64,000 nt of DNA from Leptasterias polaris (GCA_037783415.1 JAZGTN010000171.1:682001-746000); one strand, 5' to 3'. Shown: positions 33,001 through 47,417, counted from the stretch's first letter. The notes: generated by a model from the letters alone, not told the origin. A program made the numbers and translations.

Positions 33001-36000
33001 ATTTCACAGATTTTGATTTACTTTTACACATTAGTGAATTTAAAACTAACAAAGAATAAACTACATTTGAAATTGGACAGTTAGTTTAGGTTTTTAAACA
33101 ATTTTATGTATAGAAATGAAATCCGGATAAACCATTATAGAATCAATTTTGCTTTCGCCCTTTTTCCCTCTCACATTGAAAAAAATTATGCCTTCTAGGA
33201 CAAACATAAGTATGTGTTTTACTGCTGTTGAATTCAGTATGCATGTGATTCTTGATAAGGGAAGGGTTTGCCTGAGTTGAAGTTAACTTTGAATGGTTGA
33301 AAAGTTCAATGATGGGTTGAAATGGCGTTCCATTTGAGATCACCTGCCTTTAATGTTTCTAATGGTTGACTCGTTTTGTTTTTACATAATATCAAATTGT
33401 GTTATTGGGTAACAATACTTATCCTGTTTGCTGACTTAAAAGTATGTGGTAAAGAAATCAGAAATGAATAATGATGCTGCAAGTCCAAGTAGTGCTTTGA
33501 GCCGTTGAGCGGCTCTGTAAAAGGACCCAAATCAACACAATTCTATTACATTGTGATGGAGCGGTACAGAAGAAAGTGAATTGATATCACGCAAACTCCA
33601 GTCTCGCACACACCCTTTAAGCTCACACTATTTCAGAAAGGAAAGTCTTGGAAATAGACCAGAATGATGATTTGTGCACATGTTGTACTGAAAATGGTTT
33701 GTCCATATTGCAGCGTGGTAAAGTCTTGTGTGATTATTATTAATGCAAAGTCCATAGCTAAATTGCTAATGAAACTCTATAGCAATTAGTACACCCCTAC
33801 GGACTATATCATCTCCCACTAGTCATATTAACAGCTCATCAGCAATGAAATAAATTAAAGAGTTCCTGAGATATGACCTTCAGTATGACCTCATAGGAAA
33901 AATTACTCCCCAAATACATTTTGCAGTTGTTTGGGTTTTGTGGTTTTATGTTGTTTTGTGGTATTTTGGATATTTCTTTCAGCTTGATAATATTTGGTGA
34001 CATTGAGCCATGTGGCTAAATGGATGTTTGTATTGCAGTGAGGTTCTGTTGTTAACAGAGAGTTTGTTTGAATCCTGCACTGTTTGATGACACTTGAGTC
34101 CTTGATTAATACTCACTGCTATATTTCCTTTGTCTTTGGATAAGTTGTAAAAGTATGAAATAGGAGCAAGTAGTCCTTTTAAACACACAAATGAACTCAA
34201 ACAACACTTTACATTAAGTTAACATCCCCACACACACATTTCTAGGAAGCGAAAAGGGGAAAACCCTAAAATATTGGTAGTTTTGTTTGTGAAGCTTATT
34301 AGGAATCTGGCCAGGAGTTAAACCCTTTTTTTCAAATAGCTGAAAAGCCATACTTTTAATGGATACAAAATGATATTTATAAAATAATGTAAACAAATTA
34401 CTCTGTTATCAAGTTATTGTGGAAGTGCCTTTATATCAAACTATTGTGAATGTGACTTTATATCAAATTATTGTGGACGTGAACAGTCACATATATTCAC
34501 TTTCTCTTTGAGAAAGTATTACAAAAATAAAAATAAAAGTATTAAAAAAATAAAAAACATAGTCCTTTTTAATTTGTTTATATTTTTATAAAGATTTCAC
34601 GCTTGTTATGTATGTATTTTTTTTTTAACCCGTTTTTTGAGCAAAGCTAAACTAATAGGGCTAAGGTTTTCCTTTGCTGCTTTTAAATCAGTAATTTCAA
34701 TATATTGCATCGTTAGATAAAAATATGTAGTATTTCCATTGTACTTTTCTGTAAATGTATGTATAGTTGGGGTTTTGCGTTAAGTAAAGATGCGAACTTG
34801 TGCTTGAGGAGTGTCTAGCTAGTATTCTGTGGGGTCCTATAGGGTCCTTTTAATGTTGAAACCAGTTTATGTACTGTAGTGATTTGTAAAAATTCCTCAG
34901 GAGTGTTCAAGGCTACTCATATCAAATATGACACTAGAAAGTCGTTGTTGTTGGTCTGACCCCACTGGAATCTCAGCTGGCTGTAATTTTGACCATCAGT
35001 GTTGGTCTGTAAAGACTGCTTTTAATCTGTAGCTGTCTCAATGCTTCATAGCTGCTGCTACTTCAGTTAGTGCAGGATTTGAACTAGAAGCAACTGTTGT
35101 AGTACAGCTTAGAGGTGCAGATAGCAATAGCTTCCTCAAGTGTTACAATTGACCGGTACTATGCATGTTGGATAAGTTGCACTTGGCAGGCTTGCCAGTT
35201 GCAGCTTTCATCACGGTGTATATATCTGTCTTGTGTTGGACACCTTGCATAGTGTTGATTAGTTCAAACCTCAAATTCCCAATACTATAATACATGTAGG
35301 TTAGCATTGTTTCTTTTCTGAGCAACATAGATGACAGTGGGTTATGGATTCTATCTTTGTAGACTTTCATTGGTTATTATTGAACCATTGGTTAACAATG
35401 AGAGCTTGGAATTTATTTTATTATGAAATTAACAGAAATTTGGCAACACCCTTGAAAGATATTGTAAGATGGTATAATTGGAGATGAAAAACATTAAATT
35501 AAAAATCCTGCATGTTTGGGATGAGTGAACCATTGTGTCAAAAAAGGCGGCAAAACTCTTTAGTTTGATTTTGTAAAATCTCCTTTCTAGTTTTTTAATA
35601 GATTTGCATTTGCATATTCATATTCCTCCTTTGAATTGGAGTACTGTACAGCTTCTGTTTAGTTACTTTGTTTAAAACTTTAAGGACCACAAATCGCTAA
35701 AGAGATGTTTCCAATTTGTGTAAAAACATTCATCATTCCACTTAACACACCTACACATTCCCATCTACATGTATCCTACTAGTTCATTCACATCATCGTG
35801 AAAACAATTAATTTATTTATAAACCACTGGGGTAATAGTTTACACAAACCTGATAGATTGAAATGCATTTTAAAAACTAATTTCTTTGAAAATAAAGCAT
35901 GAGTAATTACAACCGATTTTTATAAGTTGCGAAAAAATTTCAACAGATGACTATTATAAGTTATCATACAAGTGTGTGTGGAATACGGAAATTAATAAAG

Positions 36001-36200
36001 TACGTCTGTGTCCCATGTCCAGCGAGGCCAAAAACCGAGTTGGATATGGGATGTAGATATGTGTTCCTGTATTCCTTGAGGGCACATGTGATAATGAACT
36101 TATATTTAGGCAAACTTGGCACGCAGCTTAAAATAGTGCAAAACACGTAGTTACATGTGAGACAGTGCGATAGGCAGGGTGTGACTGTCATTGGAGCATG
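33001..36200. other. Non-coding DNA with a 27 bp degenerate triplication
   Basis: Three 27 bp units (ATCAAACTATTGTGAATGTG-like) lie at 34408-34488. No exon or transposon ends recognised otherwise. Confidence 0.5.
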
Positions 36201-36818
36201 TAAGGCCAAGTAAAATAAATAACATGTTGCTCGTCCCCTCCCGCTTCGATTTTGGACGCCGTACCGATTTTTTTGTTATTTGTTTAAAAAAGTTTAAAAA
36301 ATATATATATATTCAAAAAAAGAAATCACAAAAATCTACGAAATCAATTTATATATTGAGAGCCCTTACTCTCTTACCTACTTTCAAATGTATCCTTTAT
36401 TTTTATTGAGCAATTTCATCATCTTTCTTACATGTAGGCCTACAAAAAATGCTATTTCCACAATTTAATCGTGAGAAAATCCTCATTTTCTTCAAAACGT
36501 TTTGCCCTTCACGTTTGCATGCCTACAGTTCTATTTGGAAAAGATCTTTGCACCAGGACATGATGCCACACACACAGGATAACTTTGGAGCAAAAGCAGG
36601 AAGAACTCGAAATGGACACAGAAACACACATGGCAACCTTAAACAGAAATTGAGGACACACAGAGCATGCTCATAAAACCATATCTTCAACTATGTTATG
36701 GTGGCCATCTTGAAAAAAATAACAACAAATTTGAAAATAACAACAAAAGAAGGACCTCCCTCACCAATTTTTTAAAAAGTCCGGACGAGCAACATGTTAT
36801 TTATTTTACTTGGCCTTA
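36201..36818. mobile_element. TIR DNA element with identical 36 bp ends
   Basis: TAAGGCCAAGTAAAATAAAT... at 36201 is matched exactly, inverted, at 36783-36818, through AACATGTTGCTCGTCC. If the flanking TA is the target duplication, the element proper is AGGCC...GGCCT. The 618 bp interior is AT-rich and has no transposase; an ORF of 72 codons at 36191 overlaps the left end. Identical TIRs imply recent or maintained activity. Confidence 0.85.
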
Positions 36819-37057
36819 TACATGTATGTTCTAATATCATTCACGCTGTTGTTGCCATGGAATGACCAATCAGAATTGAGGATTCAAGTTTGCTTGAAGA
36901 TAAGAATTAATATCCAACCAGTTAAAAATGAAAAAAGTATGGCCTTTGTATGGTGTATCTAAGAAAATAGATCGTATGAATTACATTCATTTTTCCAAAG
37001 GCATAGATTTTAATGTTGGATTTAGAAATACAATAGACCCATCAGTAAAGTAAGGCC
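36819..37057. other. Non-coding DNA, nothing recognised
   Basis: Short spacer; GTTGCCATGG and GACCAATCAG words at 36850-36875 resemble RFX-half-site and CCAAT motifs, but isolated. Confidence 0.4.
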
Positions 37058-37178
37058 ATGTCTGGATTGGCAGCTACAGCTACAGCTACAGCTGGATCAC
37101 TGCGTCATCATGCGTTGAAGTAGAGGACATCCTTAACAACAGTCGTAGCTGCAATTGTAGCCACCAATTCCGGTACAG
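37058..37178. mobile_element. Small palindromic MITE (GGATTGG-GCTACAGCTAC ends)
   Basis: ATGTCTGGATTGGCAGCTAC at the left pairs with GTAGCCACCAATTCCGGTAC at the right. The left arm has a GCTACA triplication. About 120 bp in total. Confidence 0.6.
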
Positions 37179-39597
37179 CATTACTTTTCTTTAAAAATAG
37201 CCATGGAAATGTACATGTAATGGTAGTTTCAAAGAAAAAACCTGTACCATCTATGATTGAAATGCATGGTAGGTTGAGGAGAGCATGGACACTAGAGGGC
37301 TCTGTTATCATGACCTTCTGGCTTATCAACACAGTTAAAGCATCAAATCATGCACAGCAAACATCCTTCACTCAGCAGCGTATGTACATTGTTCATGTAT
37401 CTAATGATGTTGTTCATGTTGCAACATCTGATGCATCTAATAATATTGATTCAGCTGAAACCTACTTACATGTAACTGTGTTGTACACATAAACAATGTT
37501 CTTAATAGAATAACTAGATGTAGCTTGACATTTGACCCATGCCAATAAATGATGTGATGGATACCATCTCTAGACTGTATTGGTGTCTTATTAGTGGTCA
37601 AAAGGGAGTGTGGTGCAATGAGTCACTGTTACCACATAGCATGCCAACTATACAGTTGCAATCTCTGCCATGTAATAAACCATATTTCCTGCAGAAATGA
37701 TGATCTACGAGTAACCTGACCTGCTATTTTATCTGATTCAAGTAACTCACTATGCAAGAAGTTATCCTAGCCCCTAGCTGCAATAAACACCAGGGTTGGG
37801 TGGAACTTGTTGATTGATTGGGAACACTGCTTAAACGCACTAATTAAAGTGAAACAAGTCAAGGGAACAAGAGTAAATATTGGTTTAATTGGACGTCATA
37901 TTTCCATTGATGGTAGGCTTTAGAAAAGTTGAACCATAGTTATACCATGGAGGTAGTTCTACCTCCATGGTTATACAGCCTACCCGTTGTGGGGTCACTA
38001 TTGCTGCACTGATGCATGGACTTAAACTGCCTAAGATGTATTGTTATGTGTCGTCTTTTGTTGGTTTATGACTGTGAAATAATGTGCACAACTTTGGTCA
38101 AATAGATAGATTATACCACATACATGTAAAGTAAAAATTTGTGTTCACTTACATTACATGATAATTAAACAACAAGATATTGCCAGTGGTGTTCAAATGG
38201 TACAAACAAGTGGATAATAGCTTAGCAATAATAATCAGCAAATGAACTTACTTTAACTTTTGAGATATTTTGATTAACTGCATCTTGGAATATGTTTGTT
38301 CACTATTCATGTCATTGTAGTGTCAACAACATTCTTGCCTGGTAGATGACTTGAGAAACATCGAAAATTGTAAATCTCACCTTACCAAGGCAAGGGGGAA
38401 AATAACATACTTGAGCTATTTTGCCAGGCAATAGCTTCATTGTCCATGCAAGGCTTTCCTTCCCACACATGATGCTTTTTTCATATCAGACTTACCATTG
38501 GACACACTGTAGTCTGTGTACTGCATGCTTCTATAAACAACTATCCTATCTCATGGGAAATGAAAAAAGGGGTTCAAGTGAGAGCCTGTTGAAAAAGATA
38601 AAGCAAAATACAAAATGATGAAAAGCAGATTAAAGACCCATTTGTGATTGGTGAGTTTTTGTGTTGAACTACAGACCCTTCTCAGATCATTGATTTTGCA
38701 AAGGGCACTTCCATTTGACAATCTTGATATCTTTGAAAAACTTTTGAATTGGCACCGAAGACCAGGGGCAACAGAGGCCATGGCTTCCGTGGCCTTCGTG
38801 TTATTCTAGGTCTGACAAAATCGTTGAAAATTATTAGGGTCTCCAACAAAAGTCCTTCTGAGAAAATAAATAAATAATTTAGAGAATGCCCATTCCAATA
38901 ATTGTGTGTGCATTTTGTTGCTTCAGTTGTTTTAGCCGTCTCTGTGATCAAATATTTTAGAATCCTTGTAGGATTGTACAATACATGATGCACATACGCA
39001 CGTGCTTGTACATATTTACCAATCAGTCATATTTGGGTTAAGCAGGGTTATTAAGTCTTATTTTCTCCTCTAATGGAACATTTTTTATAATTTTATATTT
39101 TTCATTTCTCAAAGGAGAAAAACTATGGAATGCGATTGACTCGGGAGAAGCCTGTCCAGGCTGGATTTTTGTTTTTTTGATAGACTCTTTAGAGATTAGA
39201 ATGACTGATTAGGTTCAATACTGAAGCTGGAAAATGTCCTCAAAATAATTGTTCTGGGACATTTTATACATTGGTATGCTATTTGAAACACTGGATTCAC
39301 ACCTTAGTAGATGTTTTCAAGGACAGATTTATCCAACCTTTTTTATTTCAGGAATTTAAACCCACACAACCACAGAAAACACTTCAAGCATGTATAAGAC
39401 ATTGAACCCTGAGTATTAATACAAAGTACTTTCTTTATTAGATGGATGTATTTGTGAAGACCTGTACCTCGTGTGAAAGCAAACATGGGTTAGAGTCTAC
39501 TCTTGGTCTGGTTGCTCATTTGGCTCAACAATTGCTATTGAATGAAAGATTCTGGAATTTACCATTTCATTTTCATTGTTGTGAGTTAACGTTAATG
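37179..39597. other. Non-coding DNA with several small inverted repeats
   Basis: A palindrome ACCATGGAGGTAG-TT-CTACCTCCATGGT is at 37944-37971. A small TIR element (TTGCCTGG...CCAGGCAA) spans 38335-38431. A 143 bp repeat bounded by CAGACC and GGTCTG (38672-38814) is related to the insert at 54885-55040 (GCAAAGGGC, GGGGCA-C, GGCCTCTGTGGCC-type words). The 90-codon ORF at 37220 has no recognisable domain. Confidence 0.5.
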
Positions 39598-39946
39598 TTT
39601 AAAAGGTCTGTGTACGTTTGGTAATCACTCTTAAAATTAATGGCAATAAAAGCTATTGGTTAGAAGCCTTCAGCAGCTTTCGACAGTATAAAGCATTTTG
39701 AAAAACATTTCATTTCAAAGTTTTGTGGTTATGTAAAAAAATTATCAGTTTTTATGCCCCAAAATTTGAATCTGAGAAACGCTTCTCAGATTGTGTATTC
39801 CTATTCGGCGATATTTCAAAAACGCTACCACCTTTTGAAATGAAATTTTCACAGGTTCGTTTGATTGTATTTTATCTACATTTATATAGGATTAAAACAA
39901 TGGAACAGTTCCAAAAACCAAAGGTAGGCCTATACTTTGCCTTTAA
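39598..39946 (+). mobile_element. TTAA-type element family B, copy 1
   Basis: It begins AAAAGGTCTGTGTACGTTTG and ends CCTATACTTTGCCTTTAAA. The body GTAATCACTCTTAAAATTAA, then GAATCTGAGAAACGCTTCTC with its inverted TTCTCAGATTGTG, matches copies at 62132-62487 (same orientation) and 59525-59830 (opposite). The 96-codon ORF at 39723 lies within it and is not a gene. Confidence 0.8.
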
Positions 39947-42900
39947 ACAATTGACTCACCCATGGATGAGCTTATTTCCTTATCACAAACAAAGTTACTT
40001 GTACTTGCCATAGTTGAGATGCTATTCAGTACAATCTGCACCTGTGTGCCCAAGTTGTGGGGTAGCTAGGTATATGATTTATCAAACACTCTCAATATGT
40101 TTGACATCACTAAAAACTAGTCAAAGAAATAGCCAAGTAGCCTGCTAAGTGCACACTACAGTCTCCATGTTATCTTTTTGGGGGGATGCATATTTTTTTC
40201 CGTTTTAGCCCCCCCCCCACCCGATTTTACTTTAGCCTGCCTAAGATTAAACCACATATCCAAATTATAAAAATGTACTTGACTCTTTAATAGCTTGTGG
40301 TTTTTGAACAGCTTTACAGATCACTCTGAGGTCTTTGGATATTTATGAGGATATTAAATGTACCTTGAAGAGATAAAGAACAAAACACCAGAATCACTAA
40401 CCCAATATGTTCAAGTGTAAAACTTTCTTCCAGTGAGAACAAAGCTTGGCCTAGGTTCAATACCCAGATGTGGACTTGAACACAGATACAATGTAAGAGA
40501 AGGCTGGCTTAACAGCCCTGTTTTAGAAGTCTCAGTTTTCATTCAAACTGTACCCTGTACATATCAGTATGTACCCCAGATATTATTCTTGATCTGCAAT
40601 TTTCTGTTAAGATTCTAAGTTAACGCATGTCGGCTACACTTTTGTCAGGCTACTGGCTAAATATCCTTCTTAAATGGGGCAGCAGTGGGTCATATGTGAA
40701 GTGTAGTTACAGTGAGCCTCATCTTGACCTCTTTGTTCAAAGTGAATCCTATCTGTAGCCATGTGCATCTATGGTAAATGCCAACATGGTTGGCACCCCT
40801 TGCTATTTACTGCAACTCATTGGTACTTAACAACCAAACAGAGGTTCAATTAATCTGGCCCCCTGTGAAGAATGAACCTTTCAGCAAAAGGAGGTTGTCC
40901 TATGAGCATATCTAGGACTGGTATACCCCACTGCAGCTGAAGCTAACCTCAATAACATCAAGATTCATATTGGCCTATTACAAAAAACTAGTCTTGGTCA
41001 AGTTGTCATGGTGATTGTAAGAAGGATGGACTCTCTGCTTCAAACACACAATGCACCTGTACATTATTCATTTACTTAGCGGTTTCTTTTGCAGATGAAA
41101 AGGAAGGGAATTACACCATCTGCTAGCCCTACCTCCATGTACAATGTCTTCCGGTGTCTGTAACCCCAGAGGCCCCCATGAGACTGCCTCATCTGGTACA
41201 CAGTATTACCAAGATTTTTGATCCTTCTTAACTTGATTCATTTATTACCCCATTTATCCAACCATCTGGGCTGGATTTCCAGCTAAAGCAATATTCTGGT
41301 CAGGTCAGAAAGGCTTTACATGACATGTATGCCAAGTAAGTCTGTCAATTGCATTTTTCTGAACCAATAAAAATACTTGCTAATATTATCTTCATGGTTC
41401 ACTTGTATGAAGATCAGTCTGTCTGAAGTGTGTTGTCAAAGCTTTACATAATAAATGACCAATGCTCCACATGTATTACTAGCAGCTTGTGGTTTGACTT
41501 TGGTTTGGTTGTCTTGTAGGTATTGTAGTAGGCATTACTGTTTAATTGTGCCCTTGTGCAGTGTCTGTAGCAATTGCAGAAGTAAATCCAACAAGGGTAT
41601 CCCATGACCCAGCCATGGCTGGAGCTAACAGGCAGGCAGACGGATGAGTCTTGCTTCCACTGACTAGATGTGACAGCATGGTAAGAATAGCTTCTCAGGT
41701 GACAAGCTGTGTAGCTTTGAACTTTCTACATCTGGGTTAGATAGCGACATGGAGATATTTTTAGCGCATGCAGGTGGATTGGATGAAGGCTTTCCACATT
41801 GATGAGTAGAACCACTTGTCTTGTTTAAGGAGCAGAGTTGATCATATTTTATATTTTCATATCCCCTCCTATTATTAACATTTCTGTTGTTATGGAAGTA
41901 TATCAACTGAAATGTAACCAGTTGAATGATTACAACCATGGAGCCTGCTTACTGTGTATGTTGAAGGAACACAAACCATTGTTTGTCCAATACAGTTGAT
42001 TAAGTGCAAGGCATATCTCATTGGATTGTAAAATATCAAGTCCTTCCAAATTGTTATAATTTTACCAATAGTAAAACTTGCCCAAGGCTGACCCAGAGTA
42101 TATCATGTCTTGTGTCAGGCATATGAACCCGTCTTTACAGAAGCTACATGTATTGAACATTTGGTGAATTAGAAGGGAAACATTATTGGCCGATACAGTG
42201 ACACAAAACATGTCACTGTCATGATATTCCATGGATGGTTGAGATTGTTGGCTTGGTCCAGGGATAGGGGAAGGGGAAAGTACAGACAACAAATGCAGGG
42301 TTGGCAGTGGAAGTGGATGTGTTGCCACACACTGAGTACCTGTGCTGTGACTCTATGTGTAGTTCTTGATCATAATTGTTCTTCAAGTACCATAGTTGAC
42401 ATGACATGTACAGTATGTTACTACACTAGCATCATGGATTGGTAGCATACATGTAGTCTTTGTTACTGCAATCTCTCTGTTTAATTGATGCTTTCTGTCT
42501 GTGGTTGAACACAACATTTACTCAGAAAAAGTTCAGCTGACATCTGAAGGTCAGGAGAAATTCATGAGGCTGTCCTCACTTAATAAATTACATATTTTGT
42601 GACCATGGTAACAGCATTCCCTGAGTAGGCAGCTTTTGTTTGTTCAAGAAGTAACCTACCTCAGTGTGACTTTTGTTTTGCTGGAGTTGGAGAATGATGC
42701 ATTAGTCCTTATACAAAAGTGAAAGGTAGTCTGTCTGCAGCTTGATATGGATCATATAGGTCAACATGGGCCTTATTTACAATTTGAAGTCTTATTCCCA
42801 GTTTAAGTCTGATTCTGAGATTATTTGAGTTTTGTTTATAGGGGCCTACTTGTCCAGCCCTGTAGTGAATTGTCTGTATGCGCAAACAATGCCTGCACAT

Positions 42901-43126
42901 ATGGGGCGTTTACTCATTAAGGTAACCGGACTAGTTTGTTGTCTATTTTCCAGGACGACCTTGCTTTCCAAATAACAACTTTGATAATATTAGTAAGAAC
43001 AATAGCAGCATTCTCACTCAATTTCATCACAATGCTTTGCCAGAATTATACTTATTTTTTTACACATAAGTGGTATTTTTATGAAGGAGGAAGTATTGAA
43101 TGTTGTCCAGTTTAGACTCATACCTT
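39947..43126. other. Non-coding DNA, no gene recognised
   Basis: A possible splice acceptor (TTTCTTTTGCAG) at 41094 is discussed as a finding. A C10 run is at 40208. ORFs at 41664 and 42062 (minus, 88-91 codons) show no domain. Confidence 0.45.
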
Positions 43127-43341
43127 TTAAAGGCTGTGTGCCACGTTGCTTTGTCTTTATGCCATGTACAAGTTTGTAATATAATCATTACTTTTCTCGT
43201 TATATAGGCTTTAAAAAGAAAAAGTAAATTGCATTATAAACAATGCTCTCTGGAAACACACACAAAAGTTGGCCTCGCTCATGATGTGAGGTCACTGGAA
43301 AGAAATGTAACAAAAAACTGTAAACAAATTAAAACATCACT

Positions 43342-43667
43342 TGGTGTATCCCAACATATGCATAAAATAACAAGCCTGTGAAAATTTGGGCTCAATTGGT
43401 CATTGAAATTGCAAGAAAATGATGAAAGAAAAAACACCCTTGTTGTACAAATTAGTGTGCTTTCAGATAAGAATAAAAGGCTTCTGGCCAGAAGTCTTTT
43501 ATTATTTTAGTGAGAAATTACCTCTTTCTCAAAAACTACGTTACTTCAGAGAGAGTCGTTTCTCACAATGTTTTATACTATCAACAGCTCTCTGTTGCTC
43601 GTTACCAAGTAAGTTTTTATGCTAATATATATTTTGAGTAATTACCAAACGTGTACAGTGCCTTTAA
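43342..43667 (+). mobile_element. TTAA-type element family A, partial copy
   Basis: From CACTTGGTGTATCCCAACAT to AATTACCAAACGTGTACAGT and GCCT|TTAA it matches the full copy at 61767-62127. The left terminus is not preserved as in that copy. An internal insertion/variation (GGCTTCTGGCCAGAAGTC) makes a small palindrome at about 43480. Confidence 0.85.
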
Positions 43668-43744
43668 CTGCTAGAAACACTGGGCAACCCCTTTCTCTTT
43701 CACATTAAGTGTGCTGTTTTTTTTAAAACCATCATTGCATAGTA

Positions 43745-43895
43745 CACAAGACCCACAGCTTTATTTCCCATTCAAAGGACAAAGCAATTATAAGTGTCTT
43801 GCTTTAAGGACACAAGTGCCATGACCAGGACTTGAACCCACATTCTGACACACCATAACTTGAGTACAGTGCACTGACACCACTCCGTCCTGACA
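43745..43895 (-). mobile_element. tRNA-Leu/Ser-type SINE, decayed copy
   Basis: On + it reads CCCATTCAAAGGACAAAGCA, AAGGACACAAGTGCCATGAC and GGACTTGAACCCACATTCTG, aligned with the SINE at 6490-6710. The tRNA-like head is degraded to the right. Confidence 0.7.
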
Positions 43896-46800
43896 GTACT
43901 CCTACTATTTTTAATTCTTGAAGTCCGGAATGAAAAGGTGATTGTTAACTATCACAGACTTAATAAGAGTGGGGTATTGATATGGCAGCCTCATATTCAA
44001 ATCACCCATGAATAAGACAAAATGGTTGGTCACTTGAGCTGCAATTCTAGGATTTCCATTTTCTGTTATAGTTAACTTATGATAATCAGTTGCTCCCATA
44101 TTTATATAATTGTATTGTTCTATAATTAAATAAGACATGTAGTATGGCATACTTCATGTTTGCTAACTTCAGTTAACTATTGTGTAGGTCAACTTTATCA
44201 TCAAAAATTGTATAATATGGCATACTTTGTGTTTGCTAAATTAATGTAACAAGCTTTATCATTAACTTTAATTAACTTTCATGTGAGTAATTTTTACCAT
44301 TAAAAGGGGGTATTTTTGAGATGTATGCCTCCATTGCTGGCTGGCCTGCTGCCCACATATGTTATACTTGATTGCCTTTTAATTGTAAAACACTTTTGAG
44401 TACCAATATTTTGTGCTGATATCTTCCAGGAAATGATCCAGGTTTTAACATTGAACAGGTAGCATAATGTAACATTAAGTACCATACTTTACCATTCAAC
44501 CGGTCTTATTAAAACGTTAGACATGTTAATGAACATGACGTTTGGACCTTTTTTTGACACTTACATGTAGCCTTCAAACCTTTAAGGAGTATGAATAATT
44601 TGCATTCATTTCACATAACAAATGTACATTTATGTATTCAAAGTTGACTGATGGAAGTTACATGTACCGGGCCTACATACTGGTAAAGATGTACGATATA
44701 TGCTGTACATGTACGCGAACTTGATTTCACAAAGCATGATGGGGTTAGAGAGGGCAAGCATGAGTGTGTAGATGGCTTGAATGTGAACAAATGTGCACCA
44801 GATCACTGTATCATCAAAACATACTAGCCAATTAGCCTAGAAACACATCTGTTGTACACCAAGAGACCTATTTGAACTGCAATATTTGTAGTATCCTAAA
44901 GATTAGTGTATAGTGAGGGATGCAAGTAAGATGCTTGGCCTAGATTGGGATTGAGTGGGTGTATGGATGGATAAGACAGATTCTATCATACATACAAGCT
45001 AACTCAAGTCTGCTAGCTCAACAATGCCATGCTAGATTGAGTAAACTCTGAAAAAATGAGAAAGTAGAAATAATACATTGGTGGAACCCTGGGGGACGGC
45101 TAGTTTTTTTGTAGGGATAGCACATTGTATGTTCATGTTGTATAGTTGGATAATCTGATTTTGTTTGTGAACAACATTGATTAATGGTACATGTGCATTT
45201 AAGACATTTTAATTCACTGGAAAATGAAGTGTCTCGTACACTTAATCATAAATGCTACATGTCCTTTCAATTTGTTATTATTATTAAATGATGTATGCCA
45301 ATACACATACATCAATATTGAGACACCACAGGGCAAAGGTCATAATGGTTTTGGGTGGATGCCCTGGCTAGATCATTGTAGCACAAGGATCCTTCCTTCT
45401 TACCTCCCTGCTTTGACATCAAACATTTTTGGTGTTCATTTCAAGGAAAAGATGTAAGATATGAATCTAAGAAGCTTGTGGTAACATAATGAAATATCAG
45501 TATGAGTTGCTTATGTGTTGGGCCCTTTAGACCAGTGTTTGCACTTAATGTGACCCAACATAGGCCCTATATATACCTTAAGTATCAAACCTGTAAAAGT
45601 TTAAGCTCAGTCAATCATCAGCGTCACTAGAAATTAGTGTTTTCAAACATTGTATTTCAAACTTGTGAGATCAAAATTGATTGTTTTATTTATTTCTCAA
45701 AAACTATAGCATTTCAGACTAAACAAAATTCAGGGAAGTTTTCCACCATAACTGTCTTTATACCATGTAAGTTATCTGCAAATCTGTGAACATTCATATT
45801 TTTAATCTTGCCAATGCTATGCTCACCCTAACTTGAGTGCGTCAACTGTTTTTACTCTTAGTTTGCTTTATTTCCATGGAAACCATTTATACTATTGTGA
45901 TGACATGTATATAATACACACACTGCTAACATTAAATAAGTACAGTATTAAGTATAGCTTATGAAAATAACTCAGAGACTAATAGCAACACTTGTCCCAG
46001 GTGGAAGTAGTTGTATGCAAATCATTTGAAGGTTTTAGTTCAATTGTTCAATCTTAAGAGATAACTGGTCAACCAAAATAACAGAAGTATTAATTAAGTA
46101 TGATATATAGGCTATACAAAAAACATGACATATAGTGTAAACTTGTTCACTCTCCTAGCTTTATAAAAACCCTAGTTTTATAAAAAGCAGGTGTTGTATG
46201 TGGTAGTTTTATGATAACCTCAACTAAAAGAAGGGATCAATTTTGGTAATACAAAAGGCAGCATTGTAATAAATATCAAGGTTGCAGCTTAGTCTGAACA
46301 TACATGTACACATGGTACTGATCGAAGTATCTGAAATCATGTGCCATAAATACTGTGGTTTCCATCCAATGACTGTCATAGTGTGATATGAAAGATCCTG
46401 TACAATATGCAGTTTATTTGTCTGCTGAGTCTTACTCTTCATCATCACTCATCTCATCTTAAAAGTCATAAAGGAACATATCCAATCTATACTGCTCTAG
46501 CAATTGCTACACATGGAGAAATGTTACAAATTGCACCATTCTTGCCAGTCTCACCAACTGCATGAAGTTTGAAACATTGTAACACAATAACTCTAAGATC
46601 ACCTGTTAATTGTTAAGATACAGGCTTTCTTGTTGAAGTAAAGAAGCTTTATTAGACTAGAGATTTAAGTAAGTAGCAAGTAGTAGTGACCCTTTAATTT
46701 TCAAGACTGTGGGCATGCTACCCCCAATCAGTGGCACGCGACTGGAGTGCTGCACCCAGTGCCTGGCAAGCCCTATGCCTTGGCCCATTACAGCTGTTTG

Positions 46801-47417
46801 TGAATGGTTGTGGAATGCAAAGGTCGCCGGTTAGGGTTAACATTGTATAAGTCCTGCAAGTCCAAAGAACATTACTTTAGTCTGCTGTCAGTCTCTTCAC
46901 CCACCACATATTGATTGCTTTCTTCTTTCTTATTTAAATAATATTTGGTGGAGACAAAGAGATGGAAATGATTACTGAGTACTAGTTTGGTGAACTTTTG
47001 TTCACCATGCAGTAAAGTTCACAAGATGTATAACGTGTACTTTGTCTCAACGCTCATAAATAGTATTTTTTAACATGAAAGTTTTAAGTATTGTTTAAAT
47101 CACATATAATTGTGATGAAAAAAAATCTGCTCAAAAATGGCTGGGGGAAAAATAAAAAAAAGTCTCAGTTAATGTCCGTTTGGACAAATTTTGTGTTGAT
47201 ATAACTCACCATGATATAATTCACTAATTAATACAAGACCTGATCTGATTATCAGCAAATATAATTACCATAACTTCCACTTTGTCATCTGTATTGACTT
47301 TACCTAAATCTGGAGCTGGATTGAATTAGGATACAGAAACCAGTTGTTTGGACTCTTTAACAACTTTGCTAAGCATTGCTTCATGGGTTTGCTGTTAGAT
47401 AACAATGCAGATGTTAT
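43896..47417. other. Non-coding DNA containing one copy of a dispersed repeat
   Basis: Sequence at about 45500-45810 (CAAACCTGTAAAAGTTTAAGC, GGGAAGTTTTCCACCATAAC, TTTATACCATGTAAG) matches 54700-55135. No exon is recognised. Confidence 0.5.
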
